Origin: Benincasa hispida
Taxonomy: Eukaryota; Streptophyta; Magnoliopsida; Cucurbitales; Cucurbitaceae
NCBI RefSeq assembly: GCF_009727055.1
Contig: NW_024065299.1
Span: forward strand, 124,001 to 188,000
Direction of reading: 5' to 3'
DNA length: 64,000 bases
Shown: piece after piece, positions 1 to 12,540 of the stretch
How positions within the stretch are numbered: the stretch's first letter is position 1
How the letters are laid out: each line of letters begins with the position of its first letter
Program-made: the position numbers and the translations under genes
The notes under the pieces: generated by a model
What the model saw: the letters and a program-made list of their open reading frames with translations, nothing else
Databases searched by the model: none
What the model was told of the DNA's origin: nothing

Positions 1-1330
1 CCATCACATGGAAGTTGCGGTGATCAATTGGAAATTATGGCCACAGAGTTACAACCATAATAAAAGGACGATCGCAAGATGGGTAGAATGCATTGATACT
101 TCAGCTGAATCAAGCTCGGACGCATACCTTGGGAGTATCACAGGATAAGACGATGTGACATTGCCTATACCGCAACAAAGCAGCAGTGAAACATAACGCA
201 ATCATGATAGATGTCGGCATTTAAACCCTATAAATAGCCTCTTCGACCTTTATTTCAAAGCATCTGAACTTCTACCTCAAGGCTTGAGCAAGATTTTAAG
301 TGAGAATTCTTCACCTCCACAAACTAGACCAAGTGACGACTGGAGCTTTCACCGGAGATAGAGCTTGAGAGAGACATCTCCACCATTCATCCATGGCACC
401 ATCGACAGCCTTGACACAGAGTTCTTCATTTCTCTTCTAATCTTTGTATTGCATTACATTTTAGCTTAAGATATTAAGACATTTTGTAATCAATGCATCT
501 CTTGATTCCTTCAATGCCATCTTCTTCATCATCTTTATCTTTATCATTATTTACCTTCATCGTTTATTTATCAAAGGCGATCACATACTTAATCGTGTAG
601 CCTAGAGATAGGATGCATGTAGCAACCCACCGAGAGGTGTGCGTTGTGCGAGCATAGTGAGTTAATCCTCTTTGCTTGGTGAAAGGCTGTAGTAATGCTT
701 GTCTATGGGTTGTTGCATTGCTTGTCTATAAGTTAAATAGCCACATCTAACTGCCTGAGAAGGTAAGAGATGGAATGCACTAAAGCAAAGTATGCATTGT
801 TCCTAGAGATAGGCACAATCTTATGTTCAATACAACCATGCACTATATAAATATAATCATGCGGTTGATCACCGAGAGGTGTGCGATGCGTTAGTGTGAC
901 GAGTTGGGATTACTCGAGCGATTTAAGATAATAAACATTACTATGCGTTAATGGTTATTATGTATCTACCTATTCTCATCGCAAGTCTTCTATTACTCAA
1001 TCTGTTTAGATAGAAGTAAGAGTAGTATGTAAATCCATTAAACTTCTTCTTTTTATTTTTATTCATCGCCCCAAACGCATTGCTTCACAAGCATTATTGA
1101 GTGACAAGTCCCTATGTTCGACCTCAGATTACCCGAGAAACTTGCGTTTGAGTTATACTTGGGTCGAGCATAAGAAAACTTGTAATAGGAATGCATGGTC
1201 ATTGCATACTAGATTAACGCATTTTCATTCCAACGCATGACCTCTGACGCATGGGCATAAACGCATAGCTTAAGCCATGTCTAATGCATGATTGCGTGCG
1301 CAACCTCATCCATAATTTTCTTCCAACAGT
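1..1330 (+). repeat. Gypsy-LTR-like repetitive sequence, partial
   Basis: No coding sequence is seen. The stretch near 1,108-1,145 reads 'ccctatgttcgacctcag' followed by 'acccgagaaa', which resembles the conserved U5 tail of plant gypsy LTRs. A phrase containing 'caccgagaggtgtgcg' recurs at about 628 and 870, and the tail (1,200-1,310) is rich in the word acgcat. Both ends are undefined because the left one lies outside the window. The LTR assignment rests on recall of such motifs and is weak. Confidence 0.35.
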
Positions 1331-1524
1331 ATTCTAAGGTTATTCTAACCTTAAACATGAGATTTTAAGTTGAAATTGTGCTAATGTAGACCCAATACTC
1401 AAAGAGGAACTGAGATACTAAATGACTTGGAAGAATGAGGACAACCCTAAGTTGTGAGTGGTATTTTCCTTAAGAGTTTAGTGTGAAATTTCGTACATGT
1501 ATAGATATATGCGTAGCTTTTATG

Positions 1525-3444
1525 TGTTGAGAATTTCCTAAAACTCGCAGTTCGTAATCATGAAAACATATTCTATTTATCAATAAAAGTATCATTGAAG
1601 CATTTATTCAATAAAAGTGTTATTGAAATTGCATTATATAATAAAAATCCAATAAACAAATCCATGGCTATAGTTTGAATAAAATAACTTTATAAAGTAA
1701 CATAAAAGAGGATCAAGTTATAGTATATAGCCAAAAAGGTCTATAAGTATATAGTTGAGATTGGGTACCTCGTCTTGGGGACACTATGGATGCGGCCTAC
1801 TTTGTATACTAATACAAATGATGTGATCCCGAGATCGTTCATGTGGAGACATGCGAGTAAAAGCATCCTATGCAAATGAGTTTTGCATAAGATCGTACCA
1901 CAAAATAGTCACTTTTTCTTTATAATGATCGTTTACTACTAAAACTGAATATTTTCAATTTGTTAACGTAGGGTAACTCGATCTTAATCTTGAGTTAACT
2001 ATGAACTCTTGTTAATTTGAGATTATTCTTTGATCTGCATAGGTGAGAGTAATTTAACAGCACTGATCAACAAGCCTCCCATTTTAGGGATAAGACTGGA
2101 TAAATAGTTAGGGACATGGTCATTCAAGATGGAACTCACTCCTACCTGTTTTAGGGTTAGCAGAGAAGTTGTTCCTTTAAGTATTGATTCCTAGTCTTGA
2201 ACAAAGGGGCTCCACCCTCTCATGGGCGAGAGGGACATGGTTTATTAGTTGGACTATAAACCAATTGTTCAATAAAGGATCAATGGGAACTTAATAAACA
2301 AGATATATTTATAGGGTAAAATGATAATTTTTGACCTAGCTGTAAATACGAACGACCTTTGAAGGATCGACTTACTGATTATGGTTAAATCAAGTGGACA
2401 GAAATATATCTACAGTGAGGAGAGTGCAACCATCGAGCTATAGTGGTATGTCTCGGTGGTTAATGAGTATTAATTAACTTGGATTAAAGAGTTTAACCGA
2501 TTAATCTCAAATCGTTGGAGCTCATGGTTTGTAGGTCCATAATGTCCATCTACAAGCTCGTAAAAGATTAAACCTTGAATTATAAAATTGAGCGAATTTA
2601 AAATCTTCAAATTCGAAATTAGGGTTTGGAATTTGAAGTGTTTAATTTCAATTGTAGGGTTTGGATAATTATATTTGATATAATTAAACTTTAAATTTAT
2701 CGAAACTAAATATAATTGAAGAGTTTAAAATATGTAAATATTGATTACATGAAAAGGATTCATATTAGGTGTTTTATTAATTTAATATTTAATACTAAAT
2801 TATTATTTAATTAATTAAATTGTTTAACTAATTAATAAATCTATTTTAATTTATGAGTATTCAATTTGTTAGAATTGAATTTTTATGTTATCTAAATTAA
2901 TTTTAAAGTAAAATTAATTAGATTTAAAATTTATAAAAATTAAAATTGAATTTTAATTTAAGTAGAAAAATCCAACTTTGAGGTTTGTTAGTGGATTTTT
3001 CCACATTTTGACACCTTGCCCACTCACTTAGTGCTAATTGAAGTGTCAATTAGCTGAATGTTTGAGTGTCTATATGTTTAAGCTTGTTAAATACTTCATA
3101 ATTCATATTTTTGAAGGCATGCAAACTGATTTTCTGAGATTGGAAGCAGAAACTAGTTTTTGCCTTCCAACTCTCTCAAACCCTTTCAATTCCCTCTCAA
3201 TTGAGAGTTTCCACCGCTCAATTAAGGCCGAGAATAGTAGAGAAGATTCTCTTGATAGTCTACTTAAGATTTGAAACTCAAATCCGTGGAGTTCTAGTAA
3301 GGATTGAGAGGAATTCTACAAAGGTATACATACTTGAAACCCCTTTACTTGAAAACTGTTTTAGCATGCTTTGAACTCAAAGTAAGTGTAATTAGAGTGC
3401 TTAAGATTATGTTAGCTTCTGCAATTTTCTTGTTTATTCTATCA
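1525..3444 (+). mobile_element. 5' LTR of copia element A
   Basis: Begins with 'tgttgagaatttcctaa' and ends with 'attctatca', just before a PBS-like 'ttgatatcagag' (3,446-3,457), a decayed match to the initiator-Met tRNA complement. It is about 1.92 kb and collinear with the minus-strand LTR at 7,440-9,418 (shared blocks include 'cagttcgtaa', 'atccaataaac', 'catggctatagt', 'ctacagtgaggagagtgcaac'). By eye the two are roughly three-quarters identical, so the insertion is old. The short ORF at 3,038-3,274 lies inside this LTR and is not taken as a gene. Confidence 0.8.
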
Positions 3445-5413
3445 ATTGATATCAGAGTATGATTTAAGCACTTAATTAACATTAATTTGAGTTTAGTGGA
3501 TGAATTTCTTGCATTGCATGTTTGGTGATTGAAATGGTTTTAAAATCAATTTTGGCACTAGAATTCTCTTTGATTCAGTTGTTAAATTTGTAATTGGCTC
3601 TTAGTTGATGGGCCTTAATCTATGGTTAAGAGTCTGTAACTTTATTGGAGTCAATAAAGTTAAAAATAGGTTGTAATTGAAGATTCAAGCAAGCAAGGTA
3701 AGAAGCAAAAAACTATAGATTCAACCATTGCCTTTGTAGCGTCATGACACTATTCTTAGAGCGTCACGATGTTGTTCATCCTGAAGCCCGAGGCATTACA
3801 ACGTTGAGATGGAGCATTGCAACGCTACTCATCCCAACATAGAAATGCACACACAATAAGTCCGGTTCGCAGGAGTAAGCATGTTCGACCAATTTTGGCT
3901 ACCAAGGGTCCCGTTCAACCCAAATTTGTCTAGTTAAGACCATTTTGAAGCATTTAAGGGCTGGTTCGGGCAGTTCGGGTTCAGTTCAAGTCTGTTTGAG
4001 CGGTCCAGAGGCACTTTAAAGCTGTTTTTTTTATTGTTTTTATAATTAAATTAATTTATTGCTTGATTAGGATGCCAAAGTTGGTCCATATCAAGTGTTG
4101 TTTAGATGTTTTATGCATATAATGTATGTTATATTTAGATTAAACATAGATGTGCATATTGTATGCCATGTAGATTTTAAATCCCACCATAGGAAAGCAT
4201 GTTTCATGCATTGATATATGTTATAAATTTGTTATAATGTATATAGTATGCATGAGTAGGGTTTCATAAGTTTAATATAATTGTTATATTAATGTATGAA
4301 ATGCTTATGTGAATGATATAACATGTCTATAGTTTTCTAAGAGTAATAAAATGGGTTACACATTTAAAATCTATAACAAAGATAAGTGACATGTTCACTT
4401 AGGTTTAATAACAACTTGTTTTAATAGTTAAAATAAGTCGTTATCTTATAAAACACGGTTACAAACTCAATCGGTCTATAATCTTGTGTAAGGCTGAAGG
4501 TACTTAAGTTTAGGGTTTATGTAACACCTCCTACTTGGGGATTTTAGCCAAATTACTAAGTGTTGTTAACATGTTTTATGAACATGTGTGAGCGATGTAA
4601 TCATTTTATCATTAGACAACGTAGGTTAAAATCCAAATATAAACGTTATACATGAATAAAACACATAGACTTAGGAAGTTTTTTAGTCGAAATATACCTA
4701 AGTACAAAAGATATCCAAATAAATAGAACACTTCAAAAGTATATACGATATATTATTTTTAGCTCTCGAGTCCCTATGACTTCCACCGTGAGATCCATGC
4801 TCAGCTTTGTGTTGCTTTTACCGTGGCTACTCCATTCGAAAAGTGTTTGCATGGGTCAATATCAAGGTGAATAGGGGAAGTAGTTCATAATAAGTGGGTG
4901 CAGGAAATGTGTCAAAAAATCCTACGGTCTCTTCCATTAGTTTGAACTATTAGATTCCTATGTTGCACTTGTTGTCGTTTTTAGGCAGCATTAGCTAGTC
5001 GTTTTTACGGCGATACTCTCAGAGGTTTGTAACATAGGATTCGGAAGAACCCAAACTTCATAAATGAATAGGGTTTCTTAGTTTCAATTTGACCATTGTT
5101 TTCCTATTCAGGGGAATATTCATACCGTTCTATGGAATCTGAAAATGGAGGGTCACACTTACAAGAATTACTAAGTGTTAGCTTAATCAAAAATGGTAAC
5201 TAAATGACTATAAGAATAGGAGTTATTTTGGATATAGTATTTGGTCAAGATTGTCTTACTCTAGTGAAAGAGTATTTGACTGCCGAACAGTAGCATCTTT
5301 TCTAACTCACTAAAGTATCATTGCAAATAAATTAAGAAATATAGATAGTTTATTACTTTTGCTAAAATTGGATTTAGATGCAATTTACTTATAGAATTTT
5401 TTTATGTTTCAAC
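3445..5413 (+). mobile_element. Non-coding leader of copia element A
   Basis: About 2 kb lies between the PBS-like site and the gag remnant, with no convincing ORF. Long leaders of this sort are normal for large-LTR plant copia elements. It contains 'ttatgtaacacctcctacttgggg' type sequence near 4,520 and is otherwise anonymous. Nothing else is recognised in it. Confidence 0.5.
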
Positions 5414-6444
5414 ATGTCAAACTCGATTATATAACTCTTAGCTTCTGACAAATTCAATGGAAAGCACGATACTAGTAGTTGATGATTTAAGATTTATTTT
5501 GACGGAGGAACGTCTTCTTCTTTCCAATCATAACTTAACCCAAAATGTTCGAGATATCTATGACAGATGGATCCGGGCAAATGATAAAGCCAAATCCTAT
5601 ATTTTGACAAGCATATCTGATGTACTTACCAAAAAGCATGAAACCATGGTCACTGCAAAATAGATCACGGTGTTGTTGCAAGGGATGTTTGGACAGTCAT
5701 CCTCATTGGCACAACACGATGCCATTAAATACCTTTATAATTTGAATGAAGGAAGGGGCCTCTGTTAGAGAACATGTCCTGGACATAATGGTCCACTTCA
5801 ATATAGCGGAGGCAAACAGGACTGTCATAGATGAGAAGAGTCAAGTTAGTATGATAATGGAATCTCTTCCGAAGAGTTTTTTAACTTTTCGTACGAATGT
5901 TGTAATGAATAAGATTGATTACAACTTAACTACTCTTCTCAATGAACTCCAAACTTACCAATCTTTAATGAAAAATAAGGAATGGGAAGCAAATATTGTT
6001 TCCTAAAAGAAATTTCAGAAGGGTACTTCATCCAGTTCAAGACCCTCTGAAAAGAAGTCTGGATCTTCGAGGGATAAGAGTATCCAGATGAAGAAAAAGG
6101 AAAAATGGAAGAAACAGTCTCTTGCCAATAAAAGCAAGATGAAGGTTACAAAAGAAAAATGTTTCCATTGCAACATTGACGGGCATTGTAAACACAACTG
6201 CCCTAAATTTCTTGCAGCAAAGAAAGCTGAGAAGGAAAATCAAGGTAAATTCTATTTTCTTGTAATTGAAACATGTTTTGTGGAAAGTTCTTACTTAACC
6301 TGGATATTGAATTCAGGGGCCGCTAATAATATTTTCATTTCCTTACAAGAAAGTAGCTCCTGGAAGCAGCTATCAGAAAATGAAATGACTTTCAAGTTAG
6401 GAACATGTGAAGTCATTTCAGCAGAAGTAGTGGAAGATATATAG
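5414..6444 (+). pseudogene. Copia element A gag and protease remnant
   Basis: The reading starts at an ATG followed by SNSII and runs through UBN2-type gag sequence in several frames: 'VVDDLRF', 'YDRWIRANDKAKSYIL', then 'SVREHVLDIMVHFN' and 'LTTLLNELQTYQSL'. A retroviral zinc knuckle follows at about 6,160-6,215 (CFHCNIDGHCKHNC, the CX2CX4HX4C spacing). The protease begins at 'WILNSGAANNI' (6,301-6,333), where copia elements usually have D-[ST]-G; here it is N-S-G, so the catalytic Asp is lost. In-frame stops occur near 5,430, 5,661 and 6,004. Gag would coat the RNA in virus-like particles; this copy cannot encode it. Confidence 0.85.
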
Positions 6445-7439
6445 TTATTTTTGGAGATTTCTATATTTTACTTGTATATTATGTACCTAAACTGGAAAGG
6501 AACTTGTTCTTTGTATCTTGTTTGCTAGAACATATGTACAAAGTCACTGTTGATATAAATGAAGTGTTCATTAGTTCAAAGGTGTTCAAATGTGTACAAC
6601 TAAACTTGAAAATAACTTATATGTGTTAAAACCAACTGAGGCAAAAGCCATTTTAAATATAGAGATGTTTAAAACAGTTGAAACTCAAAATAAGAAAAGA
6701 ATGATTTCTCCTAACGCCTATCTTTGGAACTTAAGACTTGGTCACATAAATCTCAATAAGATTGAGAGATTCGTTAAAAATGGTCATCTAAATCAGTTAG
6801 AAGACAGATCTTTACCTCCATGTGAATCATGTCTTGAGAGAAAATTGATCAAAATTTCTTTTCCAAAAAAAGGTCTTAGAGCCAAAGAATCTCTAGAACT
6901 TATACATTCAGACCTTTAAGGTCCGATGAATGTCAAATTTCAAGGAGGATCTGAATATTATGTTAGTTTCATTGATGATTATTCCAGATATGGTTGTGTT
7001 TACCTAATGCATCAAAAGTCTAAAACTCTTGAAAAGTTCAAAGAATATAAGACTTAGGTTGAGAACCTATTAGGTAAAAGGATAAAAACACTCTATCAGA
7101 TCGAGGTGGTGAGTATATAGATTTACAATTCCAAAACTATTTAGTAGAACATGAAATTCAATCCCACTCACAGCACCTGGTACACTACAACAGAATGGTG
7201 TAGTAGAAAGAAGAAATTGAACTTTGTTAGATATGGTTCATTCAATGATGAGTTATACTCAGTTACCTCAATCGTTTTGGGGGTATACAGTACAACTTGT
7301 TGTACATAACAGGTTCCCTCAAAAAGTGCTTCAGAAACACCATATGAGCTATGGAGAGGACGTAAAGATAGTTTACATCACTTCAGAATTTGAGGATGCC
7401 CGACACACGTATTGGTATAAAACCCTAAGAAGTTGGAAT
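6445..7439 (+). pseudogene. Copia element A GAG-pre-integrase and integrase remnant
   Basis: The HHCC zinc-binding region is readable: 'LWNLRLGHINLNKIE' followed by CESC (about 6,724-6,840). It is followed by 'ELIHSDL' and 'YYVSFIDDYSRY', which hold the first integrase Asp region. Further frames give a TDRGGEY-like segment near 7,090 and 'ERRN/RKKKLN'-type sequence near 7,205. The reading breaks several times and stops at 7,439 at a '...NPKKLE'-like segment, where it meets an LTR in the opposite orientation. Reverse transcriptase and RNase H, expected next, are absent on this strand. Confidence 0.8.
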
Positions 7440-9418
7440 TGATAGAATAACACATGCGTAGCGAAAGAAAAATGGGTCTAAAGTACTCTAATTAGGTTAA
7501 TTTCAAATAATAAGCATGGAATTATGAAGGAGTAATATAACATGCAACGAAAGACTTCAGAATTAATAAGCATGTAAAGTACATTTAATTTGATGTTTAA
7601 ACATGATGTTCATACGACATTCATAAGATAGTTTGAAACACATATTACCTTTGACAATCTCTTCCACAAATTCATATTCCACCAACGTAGAGCTTGAATC
7701 TTCAAGAAGACCACCACCAGGATCTTCTCCACTATGCTAAAAAAGAAATGTGTGGTGGAAACACTCAAATCAAGCTGAATTGAGGATGAACTTGTGAGGG
7801 TTGAGTAGGGTTTTTAGTTTTTCACTTCAACAAGTAAACTCAGATTCCTTGATAATCTTTCTGCATCAAGATTCTATATATAGATAGAAATCATGCAAAA
7901 CCAATAGGCTGCATGGAAGACACCATCTACTTGGTGATTATCACATAATTAAATTAGATTTTGGTGATACTCCATTAAAAAGTAGTTAGTGAATTTTCCT
8001 AAAATTTGGAAAAATCCACTAACTTAAAAATGATTTCAAAAATAATTTTATTTTATTTTATTTTCTTTAATTAGTTTTATAAAATTAATTAAAAAATAGT
8101 TAATTTAAATAAAACTAATTTTAATTAATTTTTAATTAAAATAATATTAATTTAATATCTTAATATTAAATCAATAAAATACCAATTTCACCAATATAAA
8201 TCAATTTCATATTTAAATCATAATTTAAATATTAAATTGATTTTTCAATTTCATTTAGTTTCAATTAAATTAAACGTTTTTAATTGTATCATATACAACC
8301 AATTGAAAACCCTAAAATTAAATTTAAACATTTCAAATTTATAACCTTAATTTCATACGTCAATACTCATTTTGTTATTCCAATTTAAGAGCTAATAGAG
8401 GGATCTAATGGACCTACAGATCATGAAATCTAACAATCTATAATTAATTCATTAAACTCTTTAATCGAATTAATTACTATTCGTTAACCATCAAAGCACA
8501 CCACTATAGCTCGATAGTTGCACTCTCCTCACTGTAGATATATGTTTGTCCATGTAAACCATAATCAATAAGTCGATCCTTCACACGTCGTTCGTAATTA
8601 CAGCTGGGTCAAAATTATCGTTTTACCCCTGTAAATACATCTAGTTCCTCAAGTTCCCACTGACCCTCTAATGAATAATTTGATTCATAATATTACTTAT
8701 GAATCATATCTCTCTCTATTATGAGAAGGTAGGGCCCCGATTGTTCAAGACTTGTAATTAGAACTTAAGAGAACAACCTATCTGCTAACCCTAAAATGGG
8801 TAGAAGTGAATTCCATCTTGCAGGGCTATGTCCCTAGCTATCCACCTGGCCTTATCCTCAAAATGAAAGACTTGTTGAGCAATATTGTTGAACTACTCTC
8901 ACCCATGCAGATCAAAGGATAATCTAGAATAAACAGAAGTTCATAGCTAGTTTGGAATTAAGATCGAGTTATCCTAGGTTGCTTTTGTATGAAATAGTCA
9001 GTTTTAACAGTAAACGGTCGTTATAAAGAAAAGTGGCTATTTCGTGGTCCAGTCTATATGTAAACTTATTGCATAGGATGCCTCCACTCACATGTCTCTA
9101 CATGAATGATTTGTGGATCACATCATTTGTATTACCTATACAAAATGGGCCGATCCAATAGTGTTATCAGGATGAGATACCCAATTTCATCCATATACTT
9201 ATAAACTATTTAGGCTACATACTATTAACTTGATACTGTTTATGTCACCACATAAAGTTAAAGTATTCATACTATAGCCATGGGTATGTTTATTGGATTT
9301 TCATAATAGAATGCAAAATCAACAACTTTATTGAATAAGATACTCAATAATATTTTATTGATAAATAGAATGTTTAACACAAAATTTACGAACTGGGAGT
9401 TCTAAGACATTCCTAACA
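7440..9418 (-). mobile_element. 3' LTR of copia element B, same family as A
   Basis: Read on the minus strand it starts 'tgttaggaatgtcttag' at 9,418 and ends 'gtgttattctatca' at 7,440, about 1.98 kb. It is preceded by a polypurine tract 'aagtgggag' (9,421-9,429 on plus) and by the pol remnant at 9,541-10,460, so it is a 3' LTR. It matches the LTR at 1,525-3,444 along its whole length. It directly abuts the broken integrase of element A. Confidence 0.8.
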
Positions 9419-9540
9419 ATCTCCCACTTGGACTAAAACTCGAGTGAGAATAAATATATACAATACAATGTCGATAAACATAAAGGAAAAATACAATAAA
9501 CTAGGACATCTCTAATACCATATATATTCTCCCACTTGCC

Positions 9541-10460
9541 TTAGATTACGTTGCTCGGAGTCCTAGTCCAACCAGGTGGCCCTCGAACACTTTAGCCTAG
9601 AAGGCCTTCGTAAATGGATCACAGTAAGGTTGTCTTCAGAAGCTATCTTCATGACGATCATGTCTCCTCGGTGTACTATCTCTCTGATTAGATGGTACTT
9701 TCTTTCAATATGTTTTCCAAGTTTGGGACTCCTTGGTTCTTTTGAGTTGACAACAACACCACTATTGTCATAATATAGTGTGATGGGTTGGTGTATATCT
9801 GGAACTACTTCCAAGTCAACCAAGAATTTGCATAGCCATATTGCTTCTTTAGCGACTTTACATGCGGTAATGTATTCTGCTTCCACTGTGAAGTCAGCGA
9901 TATAACTTTGTTTAATGCTTCTCGAAACTATAGCTCCTCCATTGAGAGTGAAAACTAATCCTGAAGTAGATTTCCTTGAATCGACATCAGTTTGGAAATC
10001 AGAATCAGTGTATCCAGTAAGGATCAAATCCTTAGGTCCATACACAAGCATATAGCCCTCGTTCTCCTTAAATACTTGAGGATGTTTTTGACAACAGTCC
10101 AATGACTGTGTCCTGGATTGGACTGGAACCTACTGACGATTTCAACTGTAAAGCATATGTCAGGACGTGTACATAACATTGCATACATTAAACTTCTAAT
10201 TCCAGATGCATATGGAATTCTTTTCATTTCCTCAACATCTTGAGGTGTCTTAGGACACTATTCTTTTGACAAATGAATTCCATGTCTAAAAGGTAACATA
10301 TGTTTTTTAGAATTTTGCATATTATATCTTGACAACATCTTGTCAATATAAGATGCTTGAGATAGTGCTAGGGTTCTATTCTTTTGATTCCGAAAGATCT
10401 GTATTCCTAGAACGTATTGGGTGACCTCCTCAGATATTTCCTAGGATACATGTGAGTGAG
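9541..10460 (-). pseudogene. Copia element B reverse transcriptase C-terminus and RNase H
   Basis: The minus strand gives, in order, 'LALSQASYIDKML' (about 10,335-10,375), 'RIPYASGIRSLMYAMLCTRP' with the usual VGS turned into IRS, 'TVVKNILKYLRRTR', then RNase H blocks 'TGYTDSDFQTDVDSRKSTSG', 'VEAEYITACKVAKEAIWL' and 'KHIERKYHLIREIV'. Two frames are needed, with a shift near 10,040 and a stop near 10,250. The reading begins mid-RT, so the palm with YVDD is missing. It lacks a 5' half. Its closest relative in the window is the plus-strand fragment at 17,432-18,560. Confidence 0.88.
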
Positions 10461-11736
10461 GACAAAGCATATTGAAATGACCAAATTTGGTTTGTGGGGA
10501 CAAGTTTGAGAATTAATGCATAAATGATTTTAAAATATAATCATAATTAAGGGTCTAAAATGATTGGATTATGAAAATTTAGGAGTTTCATTGACTCAAA
10601 TTCACAAAATGTTGGCAGAACAAAATCTAGAAGATGTGTAAATTGATACAATTACGAAATTTCAAGATTTAAATAAAGACAATTATTAGCTCAATATTCT
10701 AATTGATACAACTCTAATGTTTGAGGGCATAAATTGATATTTATTCATGTATTATCTATATTTATCAATTTCGATAAAACTTAATGTATCAGACACCAAT
10801 TATTTAGATGAAATTTGATGGTTGGATCTTGAGATTGACTAAATTTTTAGCCCAAATTGTGATTTGGTTATCCTCAACTTAATGACAAAAAGTTTCTTAC
10901 GATTTTTCATTGGTAATTGAAAAAATATGTTGTTAATGATAGGGGATGCGTCACGGGATCGAAACTGTTACTATGGTCCACTTGCAAGTGTTGCAAATTG
11001 CACCATATTTTTTTTTTTTTTTGTCACTTTGGAAGATGACACTCTCTTCAATCACAAACAACGTGTTCAGCAGTATAATAATACTCGGCCATTAATTTGA
11101 TTATTTCCTTTAACATATTATATAGTGATTTTGTTTATAAAAATAATATAAACATGCTAGTTTTATCTATTCCATTTAATTTGATTTGATTTTTTTTAGT
11201 TCTATTCCATTCCATTTTGTTCTTTCTTTTATGTCTATGTTCTTACATAAAATTATTCAACATGAAAATAGTTCAACAACTGATAATTGATATATACTGT
11301 CTTTCAACTTTAAGTTGGAGATTGAAATATTTATACCTTTACTTGTACTAAAAAAAGTTTTATGTAATGATCGATTAAATTTTAAATGAAACTTGTGGAA
11401 ACTTAAATGTTAATTTAAAGAAAAATTGCAAACCATTGTTGAACTATGTCGTTGGTTAGAGTTACAATCACATTCATGAACTTTCGATTTGATCAATCAT
11501 TCCTATGTGATTTTTTTAATGATTACAATCATTCTCTTTTGTTAAATTAATTTTTATTTGTAGATAACTCACATAAAGATGAGGAGAACAAACCTCTCAT
11601 ATGAAAATGAAAAAGAATCTTGTGGAGGACGATTAAAAAGATAAGGAAATGATAAAGAATACAATCATTTTTCTTCATATATATTATATAATAAGTGACA
11701 ACAAGGTTAAATATTCAAATATTTAATTACCCCACA
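10461..11736. other. Unassigned AT-rich DNA
   Basis: No ORF, LTR terminus or known repeat is recognised. A poly-T run lies near 11,010. The stretch after 11,640 may contain the downstream region of the peptide gene that ends at 11,878. Confidence 0.4.
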
Positions 11737-11742
11737 TTTATT
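11737..11742 (-). terminator. Candidate poly(A) signal of peptide gene 1
   Basis: Plus 'tttatt' reads AATAAA on the minus strand, about 135 bases after the stop codon of the peptide gene at 11,878. Position is plausible for a plant poly(A) signal, but such AT-rich hexamers are common here. Confidence 0.3.
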
Positions 11743-11877
11743 TTTAATAACGGTGTACTTAGATTGTACTAATAATAAATAACATATTACATAAAAGTAA
11801 AATTCCAATAATCATCCATCTTAAGCTTGAGAGAATACACACCAACACCTTTGAATCACTGCAACTTTTGGCATTCA

Positions 11878-12147
11878 TCAGTTGGAAGAAGGTGGTTTCG
11901 GTCTGCGTATCCGCCGTGGCGGTGGTGGCGGCGGCAAGTTGATTTTTGGGAGTTTGGGAGGTTTTGTGGGAAATATTTTCTTCAACCAGGGTGGGATTTT
12001 TTTCAAAGATCCCCCGACCGCCGATGAGAGGGTGGCGGAGGGAGTGAGTTTGTGGTGGGTCTCCGGCAGGTAATAAGGTCGACCAACTACTTGGGTGCTA
12101 AGAAGAATCACTCCAAGAACAAGAATAACCAAATATTTTTGACACAT
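11878..12147 (-). CDS. Small secreted proline-rich peptide precursor (peptide gene 1)
   Basis: Encodes 89 residues from the ATG of 'MCQKYLVILVLGVILL'. An ATG 33 codons upstream is in frame, but it lies only about 10 nt from the TATA box, so the downstream start is chosen. Residues 1-22 form a clear signal peptide (hydrophobic core VILVLGVILL, likely cut near VVG/RP). The mature part is short and basic: 'RPYYLPETHHKL', a Ser/Ala stretch, 'IPPWLKKIFP', a KPPKLPKINL segment, six prolines, then RRIRRPKPPSSN at the C-terminus. No Cys remains after the signal. No named peptide-hormone family is recognised. The N-terminus and promoter layout resemble the gene at 50,613-50,798. Likely exported to the apoplast; function unknown. 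Confidence 0.65.
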   Translation of the reverse strand: MCQKYLVILVLGVILLSTQVVGRPYYLPETHHKLTPSATLSSAVGGSLKKIPPWLKKIFPTKPPKLPKINLPPPPPPRRIRRPKPPSSN

Positions 12148-12222
12148 TTTTGAGGCTGATCTTCCTCTCTTTTTTTCCTGGATTTGTTTCACTTGCTTGT
12201 TGAGATGCTCAAACTTAAGGTG

Positions 12223-12232
12223 CCTTTTTATA
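12223..12232 (-). promoter_or_regulatory. TATA box of peptide gene 1
   Basis: Minus strand 'ttgctataaaaagg' places TATAAAAAGG about 76 nt upstream of the ATG at 12,147. The same word, ttgctataaaagg, sits about 75 nt upstream of the second peptide gene at 50,798. The matched spacing supports both as real promoters. Confidence 0.6.
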
Positions 12233-12418
12233 GCAAAATTTTGCATTATTTTTGCAATTGACTACATATTAAGGTTATGTTGGCAAAGAAGTCTTTTGGT
12301 CTTCAAATCATAATGTAGTCTATGATTGCTTTTTGAAAATTTTGTTGTAAAATAGAGGAGTAAAATGAGAGAACATGAACACGAATATCGATAAATTGTA
12401 ATATTAAAATAAATATAA

Positions 12419-12440
12419 ATATATATATATATATATATAA
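12419..12440. repeat. (AT)n microsatellite
   Basis: About ten uninterrupted AT dinucleotides. A second AT run lies at 12,899-12,912 and a third at 16,864-16,881. Confidence 0.9.
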
Positions 12441-12540
12441 AGTGACAAAAGTAAACTACATGAATAAAGGAAAGGAAATTATGGAAATAGGACAATATAG
12501 AAATTTCTCTCTTTATTCCTCACCAAAAGTGCATACTCAA

